Assembly (NCBI RefSeq): GCF_009905255.1
Contig: NZ_CP047602.1
Span: 2,503,501-2,567,500, forward strand
DNA length: 64,000 nucleotides
Source: Thermoanaerobacterium aotearoense
GTDB taxonomy: Bacteria > Bacillota > Thermoanaerobacteria > Thermoanaerobacterales > Thermoanaerobacteraceae
Reading direction: 5' to 3'
Position numbers and translations under genes: made by a program. Below are positions 18,517-27,003 of the stretch, one piece after another. The first letter of the stretch is position 1. Every line of letters begins with the position of its first letter. The notes below the pieces were generated by a model. It was not told the DNA's origin. It did no database searches and saw only the letters and a list, made by a program, of their open reading frames with translations.

Positions 18517-20763
18517 TCACACCTCCATCCTATAGTTTGCTATGACTGCTTGGCCTAAGGAAATGCCGCCGTCATTGCAAGGTATCTTGCTATTTGAATA
18601 AACAGAAAATCCTTCTTTTGATAATCTATCAATGATATTTTCCAATAAATATTTGTTCTGAAAACTTCCACCGCTTAATACTACTTTATCTATATTGTAC
18701 TTTTCGCCAAGTTTCAATGCTACATAAGCAGTAAACTCTACGATGGTATTGTGAAATCTGGCGGATATTATCCCTTTATTTACCCCTTTTTTATAGTCAG
18801 AATAAACTTGCCTTAAAATATCCGATGTATCCACCACATACTGGTCATCACTTGATACTGTGAAGTCATAATACGATTGATCCTTTTCTATGATGCTTTC
18901 AAGCTCCATAGCCGCTTGTCCTTCATATATAACAGTGTCTTTAACGCCGATCAGTGATGCAACTGCATCAAACAATCTGCCCATGCTGGACACCAATGGT
19001 GCGTTTATTTTTTTGTCTATCTGCGCTTTTATGATCTCCAATTCCTTTGCATCAAACCTTTTAAGATAGTCTTTATAAAAAATCATATCTTCATTTATAA
19101 AACCTATTGCAGTTCTGTATATCCTTTTTATGGCAAGCTCCCCGCCTGGAAGCGGATTGTATTTTATATGGCCAGCCCTTACGAAGTCTTTCAAATCAGC
19201 TATCAAAAATTCAGCGCCCCAAACATTTCCATCTAATCCGTATCCTGTACCGTCATATGAAAAACCTATGACTTTGTCTTCTATGCCATACTCCGCCATA
19301 CAGCTTACTATGTGGGCATGATGATGCTGCGTGTATATTACAGGCAAACCCAGTGTTTTTGCAAACTGCGTCGACAAGTAGCCTTGATGCATGTCACAAG
19401 CCACAAATTGCGGCTGGACTTTAAAAAGTCTCATGTACTTCTTTATTTCTTCTACATAGTACATGTACGTCTTGCTGTTATCCAGATCTCCTATGTGATG
19501 GCTTAGAAATACGTAATTGCCTTTAGTCAAGCAAAACGTGTTTTTGTAATACCCTCCAACAGCAAGTATCGGTTTAAAGTCCATTTTAAACACCATAGGC
19601 TCTGGTGCATATCCTCTTGATCGCCTTATGACTCTTTCACTTTTACCTTTCCAAGATGTAACCGTATCGTCAATCCTATTTACAATGTCTCTATCATTTA
19701 AAAGGAAACTGTCTGCTATGCCTTTAAGCCTCTTTAATGCTTCGTCGTTGTCTTTACACAAAGGTTCTTCACTGATATTGCCGCTGGTCATGACAACCGG
19801 GAAATCTATATATTTAAACAAAAGATAATGTATAGGTGCATAAGGTAGCATCACACCCACACTGTCAAGACCATCACTTACACCTTCAAACTCGTACTTC
19901 TTTTTAAGAAGAACTATAGGTCTTCTTTGACTATTTAATAGCTCTATTTCTTCAGGGCTTACATGACAATACCTTTTTACATCTTCTACGTCTTTCATCA
20001 TAAGCGCCAGTGGCTTTCCATATCTGTTTTTCCTTTCTCTAAGCCTTAATACAGCATCTTTGGATAATGCATTTACGGCCAGATGAAACCCACCTATTCC
20101 CTTTATGGCCACGATTTTCCCATTTCGTAAATCTTCAGCAATCGCCATAATAGGATCAAAATTCGTGCTTTCGCCAACATATTTAAGGGATGGTCCACAA
20201 TCGTAACATGCTACAGGCTGTGCATGAAACCTCCTATCTAACGGATTTTCATACTCGTCTTTGCACAATTTGCACATGGGAAATTTTTTCATAGACGTCT
20301 TTGGCCTGTCGTATGGTATATCCTCTATGATAGAAAATCTTGGGCCACAGTTTGTACAATTTATGAACGGGTAGTTATACCTTCTGTTTTTTTCGTCCAT
20401 CATCTCACTTACGCATTCGTCGCATACACCCATGTCAGGAGAAATCGGCACAAATCCCTCATCTGCTTTGCTTGACTTTATGCTAAAACCTTTATATCCT
20501 ACAACATCGCAATCTTCTACGAATACTTCATCGATCTTTGAAAGCTTCGGAGGATTTTCTTTTAATTCCGATAAAAACGCATCTATGTCATCCTCATAAC
20601 CCTCCACGTTAATATAAAGACCAGATGATGTGTTATAAACGATGCCTGACAAGCTGTGTTTTAATGCCAAATTGTACACAAACGGCCTAAATCCCACACC
20701 TTGGACAATCCCTTTAATGTTTATTTGCCTTGCACGTATTCGCTGTATTTCTTTTTCAGCCAT
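18517..20763 (-). CDS. hypF: hydrogenase maturation carbamoyltransferase HypF
   Basis: Carbamoyltransferase that makes the carbamoyl group used by HypE for cyanide ligand synthesis. Length is 748 aa with the complete domain order. An acylphosphatase domain (about 10-95) carries VQGVGFRPFVY. Two HypF zinc fingers follow (CDECVSEM, CTNCGPRF, CKLCKDEY, CYDCGPS, about 112-195). Next are a YrdC-like domain (about 205-385) and a Kae1-like domain (about 400-745) with the metal-binding HHHAHIV. The start overlaps the end of hypB by 43 nt, which implies translational coupling. Confidence 0.97.
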   Translation of the reverse strand: MAEKEIQRIRARQINIKGIVQGVGFRPFVYNLALKHSLSGIVYNTSSGLYINVEGYEDDIDAFLSELKENPPKLSKIDEVFVEDCDVVGYKGFSIKSSKADEGFVPISPDMGVCDECVSEMMDEKNRRYNYPFINCTNCGPRFSIIEDIPYDRPKTSMKKFPMCKLCKDEYENPLDRRFHAQPVACYDCGPSLKYVGESTNFDPIMAIAEDLRNGKIVAIKGIGGFHLAVNALSKDAVLRLRERKNRYGKPLALMMKDVEDVKRYCHVSPEEIELLNSQRRPIVLLKKKYEFEGVSDGLDSVGVMLPYAPIHYLLFKYIDFPVVMTSGNISEEPLCKDNDEALKRLKGIADSFLLNDRDIVNRIDDTVTSWKGKSERVIRRSRGYAPEPMVFKMDFKPILAVGGYYKNTFCLTKGNYVFLSHHIGDLDNSKTYMYYVEEIKKYMRLFKVQPQFVACDMHQGYLSTQFAKTLGLPVIYTQHHHAHIVSCMAEYGIEDKVIGFSYDGTGYGLDGNVWGAEFLIADLKDFVRAGHIKYNPLPGGELAIKRIYRTAIGFINEDMIFYKDYLKRFDAKELEIIKAQIDKKINAPLVSSMGRLFDAVASLIGVKDTVIYEGQAAMELESIIEKDQSYYDFTVSSDDQYVVDTSDILRQVYSDYKKGVNKGIISARFHNTIVEFTAYVALKLGEKYNIDKVVLSGGSFQNKYLLENIIDRLSKEGFSVYSNSKIPCNDGGISLGQAVIANYRMEV

Positions 20764-21374
20764 TTTGCCAGCACCTCAAAGCCTTCTCCAGTCCTTGCCG
20801 ATACTTCAAAAATCTCAGCTTCATCATTAAGCGTCTTCACACCGTCGTAAAAATACTGCTTATTGAAGTCAAAATACGGCAGTAAATCTATCTTGTTTAT
20901 GACAACTGCTTTCGCCTTTGAGAACAAGAGAGGATATTTGTATGGCTTATCATCGCCTTCAGCCACATTTGCCATAGCCAATTTGAAATCTTCACCAAGT
21001 TCAAAATCTGAAGGGCATATTAGATTTCCTATATTCTCTATGAACAATATGCCACCCTCAAAATCAAGCGTAGACAACGCTTTGTTTATTGAATTGGCAT
21101 TCAGATGACAAGCGCCACCTGTATTTATCTGCACTACCGGTATATTTCTTTCAGCCATCTTGCGGGCATCTATATCTGACGCTACATCGCCTTCTATCAC
21201 ACCACAAGGGATATCCATGTTTTCTATAAGCTTCAATATGAAACTTGTCTTTCCTGTGCCAGGCGAACCGATTATGTTTACCATCATGATTTTTCTTTCA
21301 TCTTTTATGTTTTTGTTTTCTTCCGCAATGTTGTTATTAGCTTCAAGCACATCTTTAATAATCTTGATTTCCAT
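20721..21374 (-). CDS. hypB: hydrogenase/urease nickel GTPase HypB
   Basis: GTPase that loads nickel into the [NiFe] centre together with HypA. Length 217 aa. The P-loop GSPGTGKTS, Walker B-type FIENIGNLICPS, NKID nucleotide-specificity motif (VINKIDLLPYFDF) and the metal-site motif GACHLNA are all present. There is no His-rich N-terminal nickel-storage stretch, so this is a simple HypB. It is preceded by hypA (14-nt gap) and overlapped at its 3' end by hypF. Confidence 0.97.
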   Translation of the reverse strand: MEIKIIKDVLEANNNIAEENKNIKDERKIMMVNIIGSPGTGKTSFILKLIENMDIPCGVIEGDVASDIDARKMAERNIPVVQINTGGACHLNANSINKALSTLDFEGGILFIENIGNLICPSDFELGEDFKLAMANVAEGDDKPYKYPLLFSKAKAVVINKIDLLPYFDFNKQYFYDGVKTLNDEAEIFEVSARTGEGFEVLAKWLKKKYSEYVQGK

Positions 21375-21388
21375 TTATAATACACTCC

Positions 21389-21730
21389 TTATTCAACATC
21401 GATACTATCTATATAAAGTTCTTTGCCTTTTTCAATCAAAACACCGCTGCTGCCGCAATATGGACACTTAAACGTGAAATTCCCCCTATTATAAATCATG
21501 CCGCAACTGCGGCATTTAAACTCTGCTTTTACTTTTTTAAAATCAAGCTTAGCACCGTATAATGGCGTTCCTTCGCTTAAAACCTCAAAATAAAACCTTA
21601 TGCTTTCTTCTTCAAACCCGGTTAATTCGCCAAGCACGATGTTTATTTTGGTGACCTTATTGACATTTCTTTTCTTAGCTTCATCAGAAACCATGTTTAC
21701 GATGCTTTCAGTTATAGACAATTCATGCAT
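21389..21730 (-). CDS. hypA: hydrogenase nickel insertion protein HypA
   Basis: Nickel metallochaperone, 113 aa. The nickel site is MHELSI (His2) and the structural zinc site is two CxxC pairs (CRSCGMIY and CPYCGSS). The start codon directly follows the stop of the ferredoxin-like subunit gene (TAA then ATG), so there is no intergenic space between the structural ech genes and the hyp genes. Confidence 0.96.
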   Translation of the reverse strand: MHELSITESIVNMVSDEAKKRNVNKVTKINIVLGELTGFEEESIRFYFEVLSEGTPLYGAKLDFKKVKAEFKCRSCGMIYNRGNFTFKCPYCGSSGVLIEKGKELYIDSIDVE

Positions 21731-22087
21731 TTAAGCACCGGCTTTCTCAGAATCATCGTGTTTTTCCAAGTGAATGTTGTACTTCTTGTCTGTGCAACTT
21801 CTGTAATGTACATCAAGCTTTAAACATTTCTTAGGACACTTTTCTACGCATACGCCACACAAGACACATTCAAACGGATTGTACTCCCAAACGCCGGTCT
21901 TTCTATCCACCTTTATGCAGTTTGAGGGACACACTCTCTGGCACATGCCGCAAAAAATGCACTCATCAATGTTGTTTTCCAAATGGCCTCTGTTTATATC
22001 AAATGGCTTTCTCTCCTCAAACGGATACATTCGAGTCACTGGCTTCTTTGACAGATTAGAAAACACGCTTTTTAGCATATCCAACAT
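21731..22087 (-). CDS. echF: Ech hydrogenase subunit EchF-like, 2x[4Fe-4S] ferredoxin
   Basis: Polyferredoxin-type electron-transfer subunit of the Ech membrane hydrogenase, homologous to complex I NuoI. 118 aa from the ATG at 22087, which is chosen because AGAGGTG lies 8 nt upstream. Two CxxCxxCxxxCP clusters are visible (CIFCGMCQRVCPSNC and CVLCGVCVEKCPKKC), each ligating a [4Fe-4S] centre. It would accept electrons from reduced ferredoxin and pass them to the small subunit. It is the last structural ech gene. Confidence 0.95.
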   Translation of the reverse strand: MLDMLKSVFSNLSKKPVTRMYPFEERKPFDINRGHLENNIDECIFCGMCQRVCPSNCIKVDRKTGVWEYNPFECVLCGVCVEKCPKKCLKLDVHYRSCTDKKYNIHLEKHDDSEKAGA

Positions 22088-22113
22088 CTCAATAACACCT
22101 CTTCCCTGACAGA

Positions 22114-23196
22114 TTATCTTTCCGTACAACTGATGCAAGGATCGATCGTCAGTATTAGTACAGGGACATCTTGCAGATGAGATCCAGGCAGTATTTTCAA
22201 AAGAGCCGGTATATTGGCAAAGGTAGGTGTTCTTATGCGAAGCCTATCTAAAAATTTCGTGCCATTTGATTTAATGTAATACACCACTTCTCCTCTTGAC
22301 TGCTCAAGCCTTGATATGACTTCACCGGCAGGCGGATTGCCTTTTACAGGAACACTTATTTCTCCTTCAGGCATCTTTCCTAATGCCTGTCTTATAAGGT
22401 CAATTGACTGGAATATCTCCCTCATCCTAACCAAATTCCTGGCATAACTGTCACCAGCCTTTTCCACGATCGGCTCAAAGTCAAGGTACTTATAAGCAGC
22501 ATAGCCAGTAGTCCTAAGGTCCAAATCCACGCCGCTTCCCTTAGCCATAGGTCCAGTTGCGCCAAGCTCATACGCTTCTTCTTTCGTCAAGACTCCTATG
22601 CCAACCGTTCTCTGCTTTACAGTATAGTTATTCATGACGACATCGTTGATATCTTTAAGCTGCCTTTCAACATCGTCTAATTCTTTTAAGATCCACTTAG
22701 CTTGTTCGCTATTTATGTCTTTTCTGACTCCGCCTACTATATTAACTGAAATTATGACTCTGTTGCCTGATGTAGCTTCCAGTATGTCCATTATCTTCTC
22801 GCGAATCTTCCACGTCTGCATAAAGAGGTTTTCGAAGCCAAATGCATCAGCAAAGAGTCCAAGCCATAAAAGATGGCTGTGGATCCTGTGAAGTTCTGCC
22901 CAAATAGTCCTTAAATATTCAGCTCTTACAGGAACCTGAACCCCCATCAATTCCTCTATTGCTTCACAATAATCCTGCCCATGCATACAACTGCATATAC
23001 CGCAAACCCTCTCTACGACGTAAACCATCTGGTTAAAGTCCTTTTTCTGCGCTAAAGTTTCCAAACCTCTATGGACAAAACCGAAAGCAGGATATGCCTC
23101 TACTACCTTTTCATCCTCTACAACAAGTTTTAAGTGAATAGGCTCAGGCAAAACAGGGTGCTGCGGTCCAAACGGAATCGTACTTTTATCACTCAT
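22114..23196 (-). CDS. echE: Ech hydrogenase large subunit EchE-like ([NiFe] catalytic subunit)
   Basis: Catalytic subunit of a group 4 energy-converting [NiFe] hydrogenase, related to NuoD. The nickel ligands are the N-terminal pair in RVCGICSC and the C-terminal pair in DPCISC. The protein ends with TER immediately after the C-terminal motif, so there is no C-terminal extension to be clipped. The start is taken as the ATG at 23196 (MSDKSTIPFGPQHP), which follows GGGTGG and overlaps the echD stop by 8 nt. PFGPQHPV near the start and the 30-kDa-type upstream gene are typical of the group. Proton reduction with ferredoxin electrons would be coupled to ion export. Confidence 0.96.
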   Translation of the reverse strand: MSDKSTIPFGPQHPVLPEPIHLKLVVEDEKVVEAYPAFGFVHRGLETLAQKKDFNQMVYVVERVCGICSCMHGQDYCEAIEELMGVQVPVRAEYLRTIWAELHRIHSHLLWLGLFADAFGFENLFMQTWKIREKIMDILEATSGNRVIISVNIVGGVRKDINSEQAKWILKELDDVERQLKDINDVVMNNYTVKQRTVGIGVLTKEEAYELGATGPMAKGSGVDLDLRTTGYAAYKYLDFEPIVEKAGDSYARNLVRMREIFQSIDLIRQALGKMPEGEISVPVKGNPPAGEVISRLEQSRGEVVYYIKSNGTKFLDRLRIRTPTFANIPALLKILPGSHLQDVPVLILTIDPCISCTER

Positions 23197-23566
23197 TCTT
23201 ACCACCCTTTTCTCTTCTTATAATCTCTATGTCTGCTTGTGGACTTATTGGAGAGCTTTCACCCAACATAAAGTTTCCTCCAAAGTCAACTGCAAGGCCA
23301 TCAAACTCAACTCCAAAAAGCTCTTTTATCTCATTTTCTACTGCCAGCGCACATGAATAAATATCTGAAACGCTGGGAACATTTTTCCCGTCGGTTATGA
23401 TGTGGATGTTTTCTAAATCATAACCGATGGCAAATGTGTATATGATTTTAAATTTATCTTCTAAATTAAGGCACGTTTCTGTGACAAATCTATATCCACC
23501 ATCGTGGTATTTTTTTACTTCGTTTTTTAAGTTGCCAATCTCAACTTCTCTGCTATTGACGATCAT
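23189..23566 (-). CDS. echD: Ech hydrogenase subunit EchD-like (NuoC-like)
   Basis: Small peripheral subunit, 125 aa, of the respiratory-chain 30-kDa subunit type (NuoC). The family signature is the run ALAVENEIKELFGVEFDG near residues 80-97. No metal-binding motif is visible. It probably helps dock the catalytic subunit. Start at 23566 after TAGGAGTG; its end overlaps echE. Confidence 0.92.
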   Translation of the reverse strand: MIVNSREVEIGNLKNEVKKYHDGGYRFVTETCLNLEDKFKIIYTFAIGYDLENIHIITDGKNVPSVSDIYSCALAVENEIKELFGVEFDGLAVDFGGNFMLGESSPISPQADIEIIRREKGGKNE

Positions 23567-23576
23567 AAAATCACTC

Positions 23577-24050
23577 CTAACCTAAGCTTTTGGCTGAAAC
23601 TATTACTTCCCTGCGAGAGTACTTGTCCTTTAATATCTGGGCTGCCTTGTAAAGGCCGTCTATCATGGCCTCAGGCTTAGCTGGACATCCAGGAACATAT
23701 ACATCAACAGGAATCACTTTGTCTATGCCGCCTAACACGTTATAGCAGTCCCTAAATATGCCTCCGCTGCATGCACAAATTCCGGCTGCCACAACTACTT
23801 TTGGATCTGGCATCATGTCATAGACATTTTTCAGTACATCTTTATTTTTTTCATTTACAGTGCCTGTTACTATTAGGATATCAGCATGTTTTGGATTCCC
23901 CACATTTACCATTCCAAATCTTTCCATGTCGTATATAGGCGTCATACATGCCAAAACCTCTATATCACATCCATTGCAACTTCCACAATCGTAATGGACT
24001 ACCCATGGTGATTTTGAAAAGGACTTTTTTACAAATTCTTTTAAACCCAT
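23577..24050 (-). CDS. echC: Ech hydrogenase small subunit EchC-like (NuoB-like)
   Basis: Electron-transferring small subunit carrying the proximal [4Fe-4S] cluster. The ligands are CGSCNGCDIE, the Cys pair in GICACSGG, and PGCPAKPEA. 157 aa from the ATG at 24050, which has GAGGTGATA upstream; an earlier in-frame start would overlap echB and lacks such a site. Normal length for this group, which lacks the C-terminal cluster domain of classical hydrogenases. Confidence 0.95.
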   Translation of the reverse strand: MGLKEFVKKSFSKSPWVVHYDCGSCNGCDIEVLACMTPIYDMERFGMVNVGNPKHADILIVTGTVNEKNKDVLKNVYDMMPDPKVVVAAGICACSGGIFRDCYNVLGGIDKVIPVDVYVPGCPAKPEAMIDGLYKAAQILKDKYSRREVIVSAKSLG

Positions 24051-24057
24051 AAATTTA

Positions 24058-24921
24058 TCACCTCGATACATTGCTAAAGTACAGGTAAGCAATATTTAAG
24101 ACTGTAAAACTTATACCCACAATCCAGCTAAAACTAAGCATCCACTTAAGCGTCATCCTTGCAGATATATTATCTACAATTATATCTAAAAAGAATACAA
24201 AAAGCGATATCAAAGCACCAATCACAAGATTTTGCGACCAGAAAATTGCCAGCATTGCCAAAAGCAGCACTAACTCGTACCAATCAGCTATTTCAATTAA
24301 AGCCAGATACGGCCCTGCATAATCTGTAAGAATCCCTCTTACAAGCTCTTGATGAGCATGTTCGGATGTAGAAAAATCGAAAGGAGATTTCTTTATTTTT
24401 ATGTCCAATACAAGGCTTAAAACCACAAAAATAAGCGGCAAATCCAGAAGAAGCCTTCCATGTGACATTATATCGTGCAAATTGAAGCTTCCAGCTACAT
24501 AGTACATGCCAATAAGCACAAATATAAGGAGAGGTTCATAAGCAAGCATCTGCATAAGTTCCCTCTGAGCTCCTACTTGGCTGTACGGTGACCTTGTAGC
24601 CAATGCCCCTATTACATAGAAAACAAGCCCTATTGACATTATAAAAATTATCATAAGAAGGTCAGCTTTTATTGCAAAGAAGCCAACACTTAGTATAGCT
24701 GATAACAAATATATATAAGCTGCGAATATCTGAAAGTCGTTTACTATCATCTTCTCTTTAGAAAGCAATTTTACAACGTCGTAAAAAGGTTGCAATACAG
24801 GTGGACCATACCTGCCTTGAATAAGAGCTGTTACTTTTCTGTCTAATCCGGTTATGAGACCACCTATAAGCGGGGTCAAAATGACCGCCGCCAAAAAAAT
24901 CAAATAATCTGTCCACGTCAT
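24058..24921 (-). CDS. echB: Ech hydrogenase membrane subunit EchB-like (NuoH-like)
   Basis: Integral membrane subunit, 287 aa with about eight hydrophobic helices, homologous to complex I NuoH, the link between the catalytic module and the ion pump. The family segment with ERELMQMLAYEP (here QRELMQMLAYEP) and the cytoplasmic TSEHAHQELVRGILTDYAGP stretch are present. Its ATG overlaps the echA stop as ATGA. Confidence 0.95.
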   Translation of the reverse strand: MTWTDYLIFLAAVILTPLIGGLITGLDRKVTALIQGRYGPPVLQPFYDVVKLLSKEKMIVNDFQIFAAYIYLLSAILSVGFFAIKADLLMIIFIMSIGLVFYVIGALATRSPYSQVGAQRELMQMLAYEPLLIFVLIGMYYVAGSFNLHDIMSHGRLLLDLPLIFVVLSLVLDIKIKKSPFDFSTSEHAHQELVRGILTDYAGPYLALIEIADWYELVLLLAMLAIFWSQNLVIGALISLFVFFLDIIVDNISARMTLKWMLSFSWIVGISFTVLNIAYLYFSNVSR

Positions 24922-26801
24922 AGCAATATCCCTCCGAAAACCGCCAGTATCAAAATAAACGAGATGTAGTTCATGTACTTCGTCATCTTCTCTTCATTTA
25001 TTATACCTGGAAGATAATAATTTTTTACATCATAGCCGTTGTTTGAGTCATCGTAATTGAGTCCAGCCTCATACGGTTTTGTCTCTACTATGTCGCGTGA
25101 ATTCCTTATTGTCAAAAATGCCAAGATGACAGCTAAACCTATGGCGAAAAACACTGGATATATGGAAAATCCACCAAGATTGCTTTCAAGGTATCCTGCT
25201 GCAGCTTTTATCGAAATAGACATCTTAAGCATGTTTATTTCAGGCTTTACAATAGCATTAAAAAGCTGCGTCACAGCCAAACTCAGCACAATCGCTATCG
25301 TAACTAAGCTGTACAAGGCAAACTTTACTGTCGTCGGTTGCTTTTCTACGAAAAATTTGCTGTTATGTCCTTCTGACAATATATTGCCTATCCACCTGGT
25401 GTAGTACATGACCGTTATAGCGCTGCCTAATATCAAAAGCAGTGCCACAAGCAGATTTCTCGATGCCGCTTCTATTGCCATCCACTTGCTTAAAAGCATA
25501 CCAAATGGTGCAATCATCAACGACAAAATGCCTATAAAAGTTATGATGGTCGTAACAGGCATTTTTGTAATGAGCCCTTTCATGTCCTCGATGTCGCGGC
25601 TACCGATATTTTGTTCAATTGTGCCGACGCACAGGAACAAGAGAGCCTTTGACACTGCGTGGAATATTAAAAGCAAAATTGCCGCTGTTATAGCGCTGGA
25701 AGTATTGATTCCTATGCTGGATATCATCAATCCTAAGTTGGCAATCGTGGAATACGCCAATATCTTCTTGCCATTGCTTTGACTTAAAGCCAATATGGAT
25801 GTAGCGATAAATGTGAAAGCACCATACAGTGCTATAAACCCGCTTAATGTCGTACCTCTAAATGTAGGAGCTAATCTTAAGATAAGGTATATAGCAGCTT
25901 TCACCATCGTGCTTGAGTGCAAAAGTGCTGACACCGGTGTCGGTGCCACCATAGCACCTAAAAGCCAACTTTGGAATGGCATCTGAGCAGACTTTGTAAA
26001 TGCACCTAATACCATAAAAGCCACAGGTATCAACAAAATATACGATGTATCAGACTTCAAAACAGCATCTAATGTTATCATGCCAGTATATTTGTATAGG
26101 ATTATGATTCCAACCAACAATGAAAATCCGCCAAACATATTAATCCACAAGGCTCTTGATGCATTTTTGATTGCCACTTCTGTCTTATCGTGAGAAATAA
26201 GCAGGAAAGATGACAGAGAAGTTATCTCCCAGAAGAAATACAGCCACATCAGATTATTGGAGAATATTATGCCATTCATTGCTCCAAAGAACAAGAGTAT
26301 GACTGCAAAAAATCTTGATTGCCTTGATTTAACCAATTTTTCTTCTTTTTCATGATGATCCATGTAACCAAAAGCGTACAAAGCTATTATAGGCCCTACT
26401 ATCGAAACCACCAAATTCATTATGATTGAAAGATTGTCGATGTAAAATGCGCTTACTTCTTGTTCTTTCAGTACAAATAATTCAAAGTATGCAAGAGGCA
26501 GTATCTGCAATATTGAAAAAATCGCTATCTTAGGCTCTTTAACCTTAAATGACACATAAAGAGTATAAAGTAAAAGTACATAATCACCAACTTTTATCAA
26601 TTTATCGATGATTCCATAATACGATGTTCCAATCACCGCCGGTAAATTGGCAGTTTTAAAAATTGCCAATGAACTTAAAAATACGATAAGCAGTGTAGCC
26701 GAAACAAATACCTTTCTCGCTGAAGCCTTACCAATTGTAATTGTTATCAAGCTCATTACAATTGGAACAACAATGCTTATTAAAACCAGATCACTTGCCA
26801 T
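24918..26801 (-). CDS. echA: Ech hydrogenase ion-pumping subunit EchA-like (NuoL-like)
   Basis: Large antiporter-like membrane subunit, 627 aa with about 16 hydrophobic segments, related to NuoL/MrpA. It should carry the ion-translocating path (H+ or Na+) of the Ech complex. Conserved features include the charged TM5-type segment WEITSLSSFLLI, the KSAQMPFQSWLLGAMVAPTPVSALLHSSTMVKA region (here spanning about 268-300) and the Lys of GKKILAYSTIANLG. It is the first gene of the ech-hyp operon, with a ribosome binding site GGAGTG and a 60-nt leader from the promoter at 26871-26899. Confidence 0.95.
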   Translation of the reverse strand: MASDLVLISIVVPIVMSLITITIGKASARKVFVSATLLIVFLSSLAIFKTANLPAVIGTSYYGIIDKLIKVGDYVLLLYTLYVSFKVKEPKIAIFSILQILPLAYFELFVLKEQEVSAFYIDNLSIIMNLVVSIVGPIIALYAFGYMDHHEKEEKLVKSRQSRFFAVILLFFGAMNGIIFSNNLMWLYFFWEITSLSSFLLISHDKTEVAIKNASRALWINMFGGFSLLVGIIILYKYTGMITLDAVLKSDTSYILLIPVAFMVLGAFTKSAQMPFQSWLLGAMVAPTPVSALLHSSTMVKAAIYLILRLAPTFRGTTLSGFIALYGAFTFIATSILALSQSNGKKILAYSTIANLGLMISSIGINTSSAITAAILLLIFHAVSKALLFLCVGTIEQNIGSRDIEDMKGLITKMPVTTIITFIGILSLMIAPFGMLLSKWMAIEAASRNLLVALLLILGSAITVMYYTRWIGNILSEGHNSKFFVEKQPTTVKFALYSLVTIAIVLSLAVTQLFNAIVKPEINMLKMSISIKAAAGYLESNLGGFSIYPVFFAIGLAVILAFLTIRNSRDIVETKPYEAGLNYDDSNNGYDVKNYYLPGIINEEKMTKYMNYISFILILAVFGGILL

Positions 26802-26870
26802 TTTTTCACTCCTTCTTTATTTCATTTAATGAATATTATATATTGTATACATTTTTAAATACCCATTTTG

Positions 26871-26899
26871 ATTATAAATCTAATTAAATGATAAGTCAA
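26871..26899 (-). promoter_or_regulatory. sigma-A promoter of the ech-hyp operon
   Basis: Minus-strand TTGACT (26899-26894) and a perfect TATAAT (26876-26871) separated by 17 nt. It is the only good promoter between the FtsH terminator and echA, so all twelve genes probably depend on it. Confidence 0.8.
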
Positions 26900-26971
26900 T
26901 TGTATTTAATATTAATTAATTTTGTTTATTATTTAACAATATTTCAATGAATTTTGCAGTTTTTCCCACAA

Positions 26972-26999
26972 AAATAGCAGAGGAATAATCTCCTCTGCT
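26972..26999 (-). terminator. terminator after the FtsH-like gene
   Basis: AGCAGAGGA and TCCTCTGCT form a strong stem (26976-26999) with a short loop. It is followed by TATTTTTG on the minus strand, 5 nt past the protease stop. Confidence 0.88.
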
Positions 27000-27003
27000 G
27001 CCG

